Shown in pieces: positions 21,044 through 31,803 of a stretch of DNA of 64,000 nt; within the stretch, counting starts at the first letter, position 1; each line of letters begins with the position of its first letter. The notes below the pieces were generated by a model. That model was given only the letters and a program-made list of their open reading frames with translations. It did not search any database and was not told the origin of the DNA. Both the position numbers and the translations under genes were made by a program. The DNA is from Bursaphelenchus xylophilus (lineage: Eukaryota > Nematoda > Chromadorea > Rhabditida > Aphelenchoididae): assembly GCA_904066235.2 (NCBI GenBank), contig CAJFCV020000005.1:8861501-8925500 (forward strand), written 5' to 3'.

Positions 21044-23469
21044 TTAGGTTGGGACGAAAGTTTTCCCCTTAATTTTCGGGAAAAGTTATGGAAGTTGTGG
21101 AACTTCCTGGAAAGTTCTGTCATGTGACTATGTAAGGGTGACTTGATAGCATATAGACTGATATGTAACTTGTCCCCATAGCGCTCTCCAAACGTGGAAA
21201 AATTTCCGTCCCAAAGTTGCTGTTTCGATGCGTCAAATTTTAAAACTATCGCAGAATACCAAAACCCATGGAAGATATAACCGAAGTCTAGGATGTTATA
21301 GGCAAGGACGTCCTCTTTTATGGTGTGGCCAAGTATTGGTTCCAGAGGTCCAAAAAAAGGAGTTAGACGACCAAGTTCTGGCGGCCATCTGAGATAGATG
21401 ATGATGCCCAAAAAGGCTTAATCGTGAGCTATCCCAAATTGCCATTACGTGAACTTGGAGAGCTCTTTGGGTTCTCCCATACTACCATTATGGACAATCT
21501 ACATCGGTTGGGAAAAGTGTGGAAGTGTGGTTAATTTGTTCCGCACGAACTTTCGGAGTCACGGCTTATACTGTTGCTCCTAATTTTTGTCCTACCGCCG
21601 CACGCTGACTTGGCTGACCAATATCATTACAGGGAACCAGAAATGGGTGATGTATATAAACCATACCCGCAAGCTTCAGTAGCTTGAACCCGACCATCAC
21701 GGTGAACCAACCCCAAAACCAAAATTCACCCAAAAAAGGTCATGTTCTGCGATTGGTGGACTTGTATGGGAGGTATTTATTAGGTTGGACGGAAAGTCTT
21801 TGCCTTTTTTTATCCAATTTTGAAATTTATTTTTTTCGCGCCAAGACCGAGTGTCAACCGTAGATACCTAGTATATACAAGGGTACAGTGTGCAGATTTA
21901 TTTGCTATGTGCCAATCGTTTGTTCCGCCAAAACGAGCTTAATTATAAGAGGTTTTCCGCTTTGCGGCAATTTCGGGTGGGGTCCTGAACGTAAGCTCTA
22001 GTTTCCAAATCGCTTTTGATGAAGCTCTGAAATTTTGTGGGCTGTGTCCAGTGGTCTTTCCGACTATGCTAAACACAATTGCAATTCTTAAAAAAAACTA
22101 TCGGAAAAAATAATAGCTACTCTTTTAACCAAATCCTCAGCAAAGGCCCCGATTAAAAAAGTTTTCTTATTACTCCGCGCATTGCTGATCGTCTGTCTAT
22201 ATAATAGGGTTCCGTGAGGCACACGGGTAGCCCTTTACGTGCTACATGAGTAACTCGGATCACACACACTTCGGACTAACCGTAAAGGGGCAAAATTGCC
22301 AAAAATATATAGCTCTAGAGAAATGCGTGTGATTTGCTGACAATTAATAATGGTTACCCATTGTTTCATAAAGAAGTAGAACGGTACAGGGGCTCTATTT
22401 TCCACCCTAGAAAGGGAGGATTGGAAAGCTGGTAGGAGCGGTTTCTCAATTTTACGAGTTGATCCAATAGTTCACCAGCGACTTTTTGAGAAACAATTAA
22501 TTGAGTTCTGTCACGTCACACAGTAAAACAATTGTCTAATGACTGGTATCTGAGTGTAAGGGAGTGTCGTTAGTTTTGGCATACCATAGTTAAACCCATA
22601 CAAAGGCATCGGCTAAGCGGCGGTTGCAATTATATTCAAACTTGCTGGGTCTCATAAAAATCACGTTTTCTGGTTCGGGTTTGATTTAATCCCCACCACG
22701 TTAGCACATGTTAAGAGCTTCAAAAGAAGTCTTTTTAACAGTGCTAAAACAGTTTTCTATAAGGTCTTGTTAAACAAACCGGCCAATGATTTCTACTTGT
22801 AGACCAAAGATGGGTAAATGTCTAAATTAAGTTCTCTGCTTGTACATGCTTAAGATGGCTGAGGGTTGTACTGTCAGATAGGGATGCCTGTCCCCTACCA
22901 ACACCATATATTAATGTTTGCCTTTTTCCATCAGTGCAAGGAAAAATAGCAGCAGAAAAAAAGGCAAAGACTTTCCGTCCAACCTAATATTAGGAATGGC
23001 TCCCTGATGGTAAAACTGTCACTAAATAACATTATTATCGCCAGTTGGACCGCGCCGCCGAAAATGCTAGATAAAAGTGGAACAAATGTTCCTCCTTCAC
23101 GACAACGCCTGCTACCACATTGCAGAAATCGCGCGCAAAAAATTCAGGGAGAATGCATGGACTTTGCTGCCCTACCCACACTACACCCCAGCCTTGGCAC
23201 CTTCTGATTACCATTTGATCAGATCGCTAAGCTACCGTTTGGGAGATGTGCGGTTCGATTGTTTGGGGGACCTCAAAACAGGTCTTTCTGACATTTTTTA
23301 TTATAAATACCCCAGTTTTTAAGCTCGCCAATTGAATCCTTGTCGGAACGTTGGCAATACGTAGTGGATACCGACGGTGGATGTTATGTTTGGTTTCCCG
23401 TTACAACTGTCAAAATAAATTTGTTTGGAAAAAAACAAGAAAAAGGGGAAAACTTTCGTCCCAACCTAA
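21044..23469 (+). mobile_element. Mariner-type transposon with dead transposase
   Basis: Ends TTAGGTTGGGACGAAAGTTT and its inverse AAACTTTCGTCCCAACCTAA, flanked by TA duplications. The interior encodes a mariner (DD34D) transposase in broken frames: the helix-turn-helix ELGELFGFSHTTIMDNLHRL then GKVWKCG and VPHELSES, ITGNQKWVMYIN (normally GDEKW, so the first catalytic Asp is Asn), MFCDWWTCMGGI, then after the inserted element FLLHDNACYHIAEIARKKF-like (MFLLHDNACYH, second Asp), and YTPALAPSDYHLI (third Asp). Frameshifts, stops and the nested insert make it non-functional. Confidence 0.93.
21780..22987. mobile_element. 1.2-kb non-autonomous mariner-like element inside the mariner
   Basis: Ends TTAGGTTGGACGGAAAGTCT and GACTTTCCGTCCAACCTAA, flanked by TA (21778-21779, 22988-22989). 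It splits the host transposase between MFCDWWTCMGGIY and EWLPDGKTVT. The 1208-bp interior shows no transposase. Confidence 0.9.
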
Positions 23470-23669
23470 TAGTTCTGGAGGGCGCGCCCTTTCCCTCACA
23501 AAAATTGCAGGCGCGCTTTTCAAATCGGGGTTTTTTCACTTGGAGAAGGAAGCATTTTGCAACATTTTTGATACTTCCCGGACCCAAAGTGGTACATTTT
23601 CTGCCACTGGATCAGGTCCCCCACTGTATTAAAAAATACAAAATAATTTATTGCAATCCAGTTCCAAGT

Positions 23670-26595
23670 CTAATCTTCCTTCAAACTTCCACTGAAATCG
23701 TCGTCAATGTCATCGTGGGCATGTGCCGGTCTGGGCAGCTTCTTCGCTGGAGTCTGTGCCTCGCTGGGAGCAGGATTTTTGAAAAGGCTCTTGGCTCTCT
23801 TGCTTGCCGGTTTTTTCGCACCCTTGCGTTTGGTTTTGGAACTATGGGCATCTGATTTCGTCTGCCCGTCTTCGTTTATGATATCGGTCTTCTGGAAATT
23901 GAATTGTGCAAATTTAGAATATTACAGTGGAGGACCTGATCCAGTGGCAAAAAACGTACCATTTTGCATCCAGGAAGTGTCAAAAATGTGGCAAAATGCT
24001 TCCCTCTTCAAAAGAAAAAACTTCGTTTTGAAGGGTGAATTAGGTGGTAGTGCCTTTCCCTCACAAAAAGAGCGGGCGCGCTTTTGAAATCTGAGCTTTT
24101 TCACTTGAAGAGGGAGGTATTTTGCCACATTTTTGATACTTCCTGGATGCAAAATGGTGCGTTTTTTGCCGTTGGATCAGGTCCCCCACTGTAAAGTAAA
24201 ACTCTTGTACAAACTTTTCGTCTAGCATAGACTATTAAATTGTAGCTTACCTCTCTCTGTGGTGTTGTTGTCGTAGTCCTAGCAGTCATCGCTTGAGTTT
24301 TGGATCTAATAGAATTGGATTTGGCAAGCATTTTCGCTATGTCCTTATTTCTATCTCCCCTCTTCTTCAGCGATGCCGAGTTTATTTCGATCAAAATCTC
24401 GGCTGTATTCTCCCTGCCTGGCCAAACGGCGGTTTGACGGAGATCATTGAATTTATGGATTGACTCCTCAAACCTTTGCTCTATTTTTCGTTGGGACAGA
24501 GGCTCAACACCATCGAGAACGTTTAGCGAACTCTGAAAATCAAATTTGAACGTGTGAAATTGAACTATAAGCGTCTAAAACACAATGCCACGATAACAAA
24601 TGTTCATGGCGAGGCCCAAAATCCTTGAAAATTGCTTCTCGAAGCAGAAAACGCTTACAATTTTGCTTTCAGTTGGATTCGAATCCGAACTCTTCATCAA
24701 CAGCTCATCCAAAAAGAGCTTGATTTCGCTCATTTTGGCTCGGCTTTGTGGATTCCTTATCCAGCATTTTGTAGCAACAAATTCCTTGACCTCTAGAGGC
24801 ATTTTTGGCGGATAACCTGGCATCTGCGCCTTTCTGATCGCAGTGGCAATCCTCTTCGGTTCCAATTTTGGCCATGGACCTTCACCATTCGAGAAAATCT
24901 CGTACAAAAAGACTCCGAATGACCTGCATGTTAAGTGCAATAGAAATTAATGAAATTCAAAGGCTGGAAATGTGAAAATGCCCACCAGACATCGCAACTG
25001 AGTGTAAAAAGGGGTTTATGAGTCAAAGCTTCGGGTGGCATGGCTCTCAATGGGATGTTTTGTTGAGTTAGAATATCGATTCGGGTTCCGTTGAGCTCTT
25101 CTGGAGTGGCTGCTAGGCCAAATCCAGACAATTTTATTTGGCCATAATTGCTGATTAGGCATGTGTCGGCGACCACTTGACGATGCACAACGTTTCTGAA
25201 AAATTTAGGCTATTAGTCACAATTGTTTCATTCTGCGAGCTGCGCCCTGGCTTTTTCGAACGGTATTGTCATGCCGTTCGTCAAATTAACCCTGCTTTTT
25301 ATGGATAAACTTACGCGTTGTGGACATATTGAACAGCACAGGCCACTTGTTGAGCAAATTTGAGACGTTCGGTATTGCAGCAGGTTGATCCATGATGAAT
25401 TAAAAATTGCTTCAGCGACTTTCCGTTGCAAATCTCACAAATCAATTGAATTGGAAGGTCAACACAGACAATTCCGTAGACCTATAAAATGAAAAAAATG
25501 AATTTTTGAAGTTTTAAGAGTCGTCAAGGAGGGCAAATTGCAATTTTATCCACTTCAACATACTGTAAAAATTTCAATTTGTCGAGTTAGAATCCCAAAA
25601 TTTGAAGTGGAGAGTGCTGACTTACTAAGACGATATTCGGATGTCTTAGGCTTATCAATCTTCGACATTCGTTCAGCAAGGCTCGATTTGTCTTCTCAAT
25701 ACTGTTCTTGGACATATCTTCGGCCGTCATTTTCACCAAAACTCCGATTTTACCAAACATTTTGCCTATGTACAGCTTGTGGAAACCTGAATTACAAGTC
25801 ATATTAGCAAATAATGACAGCCCAAGTTTTAAGGAAGGGAAAGATTGCCATCACAAATCCCGCGGCTCGCGCTCTACGAAAACGCAAGAATTATTTTAAG
25901 TTAAAACGTAATATTCCGTAGCCCGCTTACCAGTTTCACTGTCAATGCATTTGACAGTGCGGACAAAATCCTTGCTCAAAACCCAAGCTGGAGTTTCAAT
26001 CGGTCGTCCCAATTTCAGTCGTTCGCCGTTCTTTTCCAGTTTGAAACGGCGACGTTTCATCTCTTCAACCATCTTGGGAACACTTTGAAATGACTGAAAA
26101 CACGACACATTATTGATTTTTATGGCAAGCGAAAAGGTAATCTCGCTGTTGAGAGGACCAAAAATGACACTTTTTGGATACACATACCTTTGCTATATGC
26201 GGGAGTCTGACCTCATTGTTCTCGATGATAGCAGCTACCATGTGTTTCGTGGTCTCTCCTTTGACAATCAACTCCAACTGATCCATATAACATAGAGCAA
26301 AGTCGCCGGTATTGTGGAGATATTGCTGAAAATTAAAATTTAGCTAGCCCCAGTTTTGAAAAAGTTGAGTTTTTTGCCCACAGCGGCGTTTTTCGCCAAG
26401 AATTGCAAAAAACCCCGTTTTGCTTACCATTAATATTTCTCCCGGAAGGTATCCAAAGAACCACGGCTCCTTGGCGCATTCCTGGAAGATGGACTTCTGC
26501 GAGATCGCACTAGGATTCAGACTCTCCGTCGATTCCAAATTTTCCGAGTTTTTGGTGTTCTTCTGTTGCAAAGTCTTCTTTTTCTTCGGAGGCAT
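23670..26595 (-). CDS. Fer-like SH2 protein, predicted pseudokinase
   Basis: Nine exons: 26595-26428, 26325-26188, 26093-25931, 25786-25626, 25481-25315, 25195-24986, 24923-24659, 24532-24251, 23891-23670, giving 591 aa. Order: basic N-terminus (MPPKKKK), SH2 domain (about 45-140, EPWFFGYLPGEIL), kinase fold (about 155-425), and a basic low-complexity tail (TKRKGAKKPASKRAKSLFK). The architecture matches the nematode Fer-type non-receptor tyrosine kinases. Key residues are lost. The SH2 FLVR arginine is Cys (GDFALC, C68). The HRD aspartate is Gln (VVHRQVVADT, Q272). The DFG aspartate is Gly (KLSGFGLA, G290). The ATP lysine is kept (GVLVKMT, K175), as is PPEAL and the DVWSFGVFLYEIFSNGEGPW helix. 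So it is probably catalytically dead and unable to bind phosphotyrosine normally. MITE B copy 6 lies in intron 8. Confidence 0.88.
23925..24191. mobile_element. MITE family B, copy 6 (intronic)
   Basis: TA-flanked, CAGTGGAGGACCTGATCCAG to TGGATCAGGTCCCCCACTG. Lies wholly inside intron 8 of the pseudokinase gene (24250-23892). Confidence 0.92.
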
Positions 26596-27421
26596 TGCTC
26601 GATGGCGAATGGATTGGCCAGTCAAACAGCGATCCAATGCAGACCACAAGCCTTTCACAACGGCCAATAGGAAGAGTGTGACAAAGGGAAATGAGAAGTG
26701 AAATGTGAGTTTCGGCGGAAAAGGCGAGAAATTTGAATAAAGTACGAGAGGAATGAACTTTTTGGAGGTAGAAGTTATCTATTGAATCCATAAGTGAAGT
26801 TGTTTGGTAGTTCACTATTTTGGCCACAACGCCAAAATAGTCGGCTTTGGAAATAATTCCAAGTCATCAAACTGCAGTTAGTGCCATGGAAGCTTGTGAT
26901 TACTGTAGCTTGACAAAGAGCCGAAAAAAGGCTCGTAGGTGAAGCAGGTAGCTTCATCAGGCCCGACAAAGTTGTCGGCTAGGCAAGCCAGGCCCTTGTC
27001 ACGATATCCCGACAACCATTATGTCCTGCCTAGGCCCCCAAAAGGGCTGGTAGGCCCGGCTCTTAGCCATGCCTTGGTCACGCAATAGTTTTTGACCGAA
27101 AAATTCGCTGTCAAAGTCCATGTCAACAAAATAGTCAGCCGCGGCGTTGAAACGAGTATTTATACTGTGTTCTTTCCCTTGCGGCGTTCTGTAGTTGTGG
27201 ATTCTTCTGGAAGGCTCTTCTTTTTCTCATTTTTTGGATATTTTTATTTTCCCGGCTAATGTTTTTCGTTATCATCTTCAAAACAAGCGTTTCGATGGCA
27301 GCGAAACATGCGGATACGTACTTGAAGGGGCTGCTGTAAATTGTTTTCGTGTGATAAGGATCCATTTTTTACGGAATTTTTGTTATCATTGGGTGTTCGC
27401 CACGTGCTTCGGCCGTTCCCA
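26596..27421. other. Intergenic upstream of the pseudokinase
   Basis: Holds small inverted motifs around 26970-27060 (CCCGACAAAGTTGTCGG) and a TATA-like TATTTATA at about 27154. No protein-coding exon is clearly supported. Confidence 0.35.
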
Positions 27422-27883
27422 ATGACCACTTCAAACGTGTCGCTGCAGAAAAAATTGCAAAAAAAAATCAGAGAAAAAGATGCGTATGACTTCAAGGTTA
27501 GAGGGGAGCCGAGGTTTGATCCAAAAAAAAGTTTATAAACAAAATGATGGAGCTTGTTTTGATGAAAGGAAAAACTTGAACTTTTACTTTACAACATATT
27601 TATTTGAAATGGCTTTTGGAAAGGTCGATTGTGCAGTAAACAAACGTGGCGTGGAAATTTGAAGGCATCAAAAAAAAATTATGAAGAGATAAAATTTTTG
27701 GGGCTCAAGGAAGACCATTTCGATTTGTTTGAGAAATTTGTGCAGAAAATTAAGGGTACACCCAAAGTGCACTCAGTTTTTAATGAAATGGGCGTTTCCA
27801 AATGGGGAACACGAGTTTCGAAGAAAAATGCGATTTTTTTGCAAGATTTTCCTCAGCAAATAGAGGGAGTAAAAGCTGTATGA
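27422..27883 (+). CDS. Weak candidate two-exon gene, unknown
   Basis: Not recognised. A possible model joins 27422-27496 (MTTSNVSLQKKLQKKIREKD onward) to 27665-27883 across a 168-bp GT-AG intron, in frame, giving 97 aa. The second exon has protein-like composition (KEDHFDLFEKFVQKIKG, SVFNEMGVSKWGTRVSKKNA) and ends at TGA. The upstream frame stays open for about 30 more codons, so the start could be earlier. It is Lys-rich, with no signal peptide or membrane segment. It may be a pseudogene or part of a larger gene. Confidence 0.25.
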
Positions 27884-28487
27884 CATGTCAAAATAAGCCG
27901 CTAGAAAATTTGAAAATTTTTGCCAAAGTCTCTGCTGTTTCCTGCACAATGCGATTTGATGATTGTAAAAATATTGTAGAAAATCGAAATATCCATTTAT
28001 TCAATTTTTCATACCAAAACTTTGAAATTTCCGGATAATGCGACTCAGCAAATTCTCATATATCCTAAAAAATAAAATCTCAAATTTTCTCAAAAATTGA
28101 AGAACTTTATTTTCGGATATGCCCAAATTACTTTGTTTTCAAAGAAAGTCTTGACAATTTTATTTTTTCAGCCCCAAAATTATTATCTGTTCATCTCGTT
28201 CGACTGTTTTCAATGAAAGTTCAAACCGATTATCGCTGACATTTCCTCTATTTACATTATTACTGTTTGGAGTCAGCAATAAACAATAGTGCGCTCCCTC
28301 TCTCAGCTGTTCCTTATTTTTGGCTGAAATTCGAAGGGAAGTCTCTGAATAACAAATAATCGGATATTCAGGGACTTTGTTGGCTGTCAAACTGCTTGAT
28401 TCTAATAATAGATTTTAATCTAATAACTAAAAGAAAGAAAAATTAAAATAAATATGAGTTGTACAATGAAAATTTTGATGAAACTTG
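27884..28487. other. Intergenic with an unassigned minus-strand frame
   Basis: A minus-strand frame (28390 to 28160, containing VPEYPIICYSETSLRISAKN) is open, but lacks an ATG and clear splice sites. No call. Confidence 0.35.
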
Positions 28488-28635
28488 CGGCGAACTACTC
28501 CAAATGTGACGCTTAGAATATGACGAAATTTGACAAAAATTTAGGATTTTTAAGACCTATGCGAGAACCTGTAGCCTTGTCGGAGGTTTATGCAAAATTT
28601 AAGATATTCTACGCATCACGTCCAGGGTACTTCCC
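28488..28635 (+). mobile_element. MITE family A, copy 4 (internally deleted)
   Basis: Left end GAACTACTCCAAATGTGACG and right end CGCATCACGTCCAGGGTACT with TCCC match family A, but only about 148 bp remain. Confidence 0.65.
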
Positions 28636-30796
28636 TTGTTGGCACAAAACAAGATACAAATTTTAAACACGTTATAAGAAGTTTGCGCGGTATGCAGGAT
28701 TTCGTTGCAATTTTGGGTCAGAAATGTTAAAAATTAGACACTTGAAGTGTATACATACATATCTGCCACACAAAGTCTCAAAGTGGGTGTTAATGACATT
28801 CTTTTCTCTGGCCGCATCTCCTCATGTTTCATAACCTTTGTAAGGTTTGCCGAATAGCTCTGTGGCGCGTTTAGCTAAAATTTTTAAATGTTGTTATGTA
28901 GCGAATAAAAAGTTCTTCTCTGTAATTTGAGGAAAAAATCGAAACTTCGGGCCTTTAGAACACCCATATTTGGCAAAAGACAATGTTTCTTCAATTGCTA
29001 AATGATTTTTTCTTTGCGAATTATTCTTCAGTCAGCCAATTTATTGGATTATCTATCATTTTTCTCTCTACATTTTCGATTGTAGATTACAATTAATTTT
29101 GAAGGTCCATAACTGCTTATCTTTGTTTACGTTCTTCTCTCTCTTCAATTTTTTTTGCGAACACGTTTGTTTTTGCTCTTATCAGATTTATCGCCCTGTC
29201 CATTCCGTATAGAGTGCGTCTAAACTTCGGTCTTTTCTAGTGTGTCTTGCTCTGGGAAAAGCGGACGAAAAAACGGGGGCAATATAAGAAATCGACCAAA
29301 ATTTGGGAAAAAGAGTCTCCAAATTTTTATCACTACCAAAATGCCAATCAGGGCTACGAACGGCAAAAAATTACCCTTAAAATTTGTTATCCTAACCACA
29401 ACGATCCCAGGGGAACTCTGAGGACTTCCCCGAACATTGAAAAAACCCCCAAGGGACCAAACAAAGGCTCCGCCCCAAAAATTAGCTGTCAATGAAATGT
29501 AAAAATACAATGTTTTAGTTTCCCCCAACCCATGATGCCCCAAGTGCAAATACGTATCGGGGGAAAACAAGCTTATCGAAAATAGAATCTCCAATTGATT
29601 GGAGCAAGGCTTGAAGGGACTCCACGTGGGAAAGGGTGATTACTGTGACGAATTGTTTACGGATCGCGGAAATCGAGCATGGGGGATTTTTGGCAAAAGA
29701 TTACCGACCAGATTGATGATAAAGCAGAGCGAGAATTTTGGGGAAAATATCTAGAGGAAGTTTTAGGCAGTACAAAGATTCGATGGAAGAGTTTTGGATA
29801 GAGTCGAAAAAAATTTGGGTTTAAAATCAATTTTTGATGTGTATTGTAACTTTAGCATGTAGTGGAAGATCTTTTACTTTTACACCCGGTACCTACTGTC
29901 TTTGTGGGTATATTCGGTGGTTAGGCATGGCTCTAGTACATTTTTCCCGACTTGGTACTACTCGATAAGTATTTAGATTGAAAAGATGTCAAGGTTAGAG
30001 TAAATTTGGTATCAAAAAGTATCACAGAGACAAAAATAAAAATTATTTGACGAAACAAAGTTGGTGTTCTTTTGCGTTGTTTCTCGGCCCAATAGCGGTC
30101 CTCCATGATGATACAGTTAAACCTCTGTACAATGAAAATAGCTTTTACTGGTAAAGCTTCATGGTTTGCATAAAAAATCTTATTTTTGGTTCGGCGATAG
30201 CTTTCAACACCAAATTTTGGCTTGATTTGCGTTTTTTAACCATAGCTTGAGCATCTTGCTGATTTTTTCACTCACAATTTCTCCTAAAGAGTTGAGATTT
30301 TTTCCCCTAATAATAGCGCAATCAAATTTCTCAAAATTTGAAACGTTAGCAGTTTATCAGAAAAACAAAACGAGCATTACAATGAAATTCAGAAATTCAA
30401 AACAAGAAAAGAGATACTCCGAGCTCTTATCAAACCATCTTTTGTTCTAAACTTGTACTTTCACCAGCTCGGGCATGTTGGAAAACTGGAAACGAGCCAA
30501 AGAAAAATTACAAAATCATTTTTTTATCGAGCTTTAAAGGGATTTGGCCGGAAGACTTGCTTTGTTTGGCAAGCCCTAAAAGTTGTTGTTTCTTTCGACA
30601 AAACTTCCAAATTCCGGGCTAAAATTTGTAGATGTTGGCGGCGCCCAGACATTAGGGGGTAAAACCCGTTCAAAAAGCTGTGTGTAAATAAGTTGAAAGA
30701 TTTGCATTGTGTGCTCAGATTTTCCTCATATTTCATCCGTTTTTTAGCCGAGAACACACAAATCTGGACTTTAGGGGAAAAGAGAACTGAAAAATA
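28636..30796. other. Gene-poor stretch
   Basis: The only notable frame is minus strand 29594-29220 (124 codons, no ATG at its start) with GGAFVWSLGGFF, faintly like exon 2 of the GET1-like gene (GAFVWNLGG). An acceptor (CATTTCATTGACAG) precedes it. It may be a decayed paralogous exon. Nothing else is supported. Confidence 0.35.
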
Positions 30797-30944
30797 CAGG
30801 GTCTTTCAAGAAACGTGAAGGAAAGTCGGAGGCTATAACTTCCGGCGGAGGTGGCGCAGAGTCTTCATTTTTGAAATATTTTTTTAAGCGACATTAAGGA
30901 AGTTATGGCCTCCGACTTTCCTTCACGTTTCTTGAGAGACCCTG
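30797..30944. mobile_element. 148-bp Tc1/mariner-type MITE
   Basis: TA-flanked, with about 50-bp inverted ends: CAGGGTCTTTCAAGAAACGT then GAAGGAAAGTCGGAGGC, mirrored as GCCTCCGACTTTCCTTCACG then TTTCTTGAGAGACCCTG. The arms differ at very few positions, which suggests recent activity. No second copy in the window. Confidence 0.88.
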
Positions 30945-31151
30945 TAAAAAATGTTTTTGTCACTCTATTCGCTAGCCAAACGCACAGTTTGCCGTCCTTA
31001 AAAAAACGCTATGACAGTCTCTTTCATCAAGCCGTCGGTTGGTCCACCCGACCTCAAGAACACGTTTTATTTTTTGCCAACAAAAAACATTCCAAATGGC
31101 AGTGTTTCGGCCAAGATTAAAATGATTTTCATAAGCTGGCTGATCTAACTG

Positions 31152-31796
31152 GAGGCGTCGCGACACTTGCGGGCAACCACTTTGCGGGCAACCAGTTTGC
31201 GGGCAAATTTTTTGCGGGCAACCACTTTGCGGGCAAAATTTGGGGGGTCACATTTGCGGGCAACCGGCACCTGAGGGTTACAGGGTGGAGGTGGAAATAT
31301 TACTGCGATATTTTGGAAATTTGCCGACATTTGCGGGCAGCCGACATTTGCGGGCAACAGGAAAAAACAATCACACAGACTGTATTGGTACTTTTGGAAC
31401 TGTTGCCCGCAAATGTCGGTTTCCCGTAAGTATAGCCTGCCCGCAAATGTCGGAAAATTTCCAAAATATCGAAGTAATTTTTCCACCTCCACCTTGTTAT
31501 CCTCAAGTGCCGGTTTCCCGCAAATGTCGGCAAATTTCCAAAATATAATATCATAGTAATTTTTCCACCTCCACCCTGTTACCCTCACAATCAGGTGTCG
31601 GTTGCCCGCAAATGTCGGCTGCCCGCAAATCTTCCAGGCTGCCCGCAACTGTCGACCCTGCCCGCAAATGTCCCAGGCTGCCCGCAAATGCCGGTGCTGG
31701 CCGCAAATGTCGGCTGCCCGCAAAGTGGCTGCCCGCAAAAGATTTGCCCGCAAACTGGTTGCCCGCAAAGTGGTTGCCCGCAAGTGTGCGCCCGCC
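31152..31796. mobile_element. 645-bp foldback element with TGCGGGCA arrays, possible hAT
   Basis: Flanked by a 7-bp direct repeat CTAACTG (31145-31151 and 31797-31803; 8 bp if one mismatch is allowed). The left arm has about eight forward copies of TGCGGGC (as CTTTGCGGGCAACC, ATTTGCGGGCAGCC). The right arm has about twelve inverted copies (GCCCGCAAATGTCGGC, GCCCGCAAAGTGG). The outermost 40 bp of each arm are inverted copies of each other. Two further inverted blocks (CAGGGTGGAGGTGGAAATAT and its inverse) lie inside. No transposase. The long target duplication fits hAT-like elements. Confidence 0.75.
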
Positions 31797-31803
31797 CTAA
31801 CTG

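Larger units (their letters stand above)
20944..23626. mobile_element. MITE family B, copy 5, split by a mariner
   Basis: The left half starts CAGTGGGGGACCTGATCCAT at 20944 (after TA). The right half ends CTGGATCAGGTCCCCCACTG at 23626 (before TA). The halves are separated by a mariner inserted at TA (21042-21043 / 23470-23471). Confidence 0.9.

Noticed and set aside
28160..28390. Minus-strand 76-codon frame
   Set aside because: No ATG and no splice structure; could be an exon of an unseen gene but cannot be supported.
31145..31803. CRISPR-like spaced repeats
   Set aside because: Units are inverted between two arms, spacing is irregular, and the genome is eukaryotic; it is a foldback transposable element.
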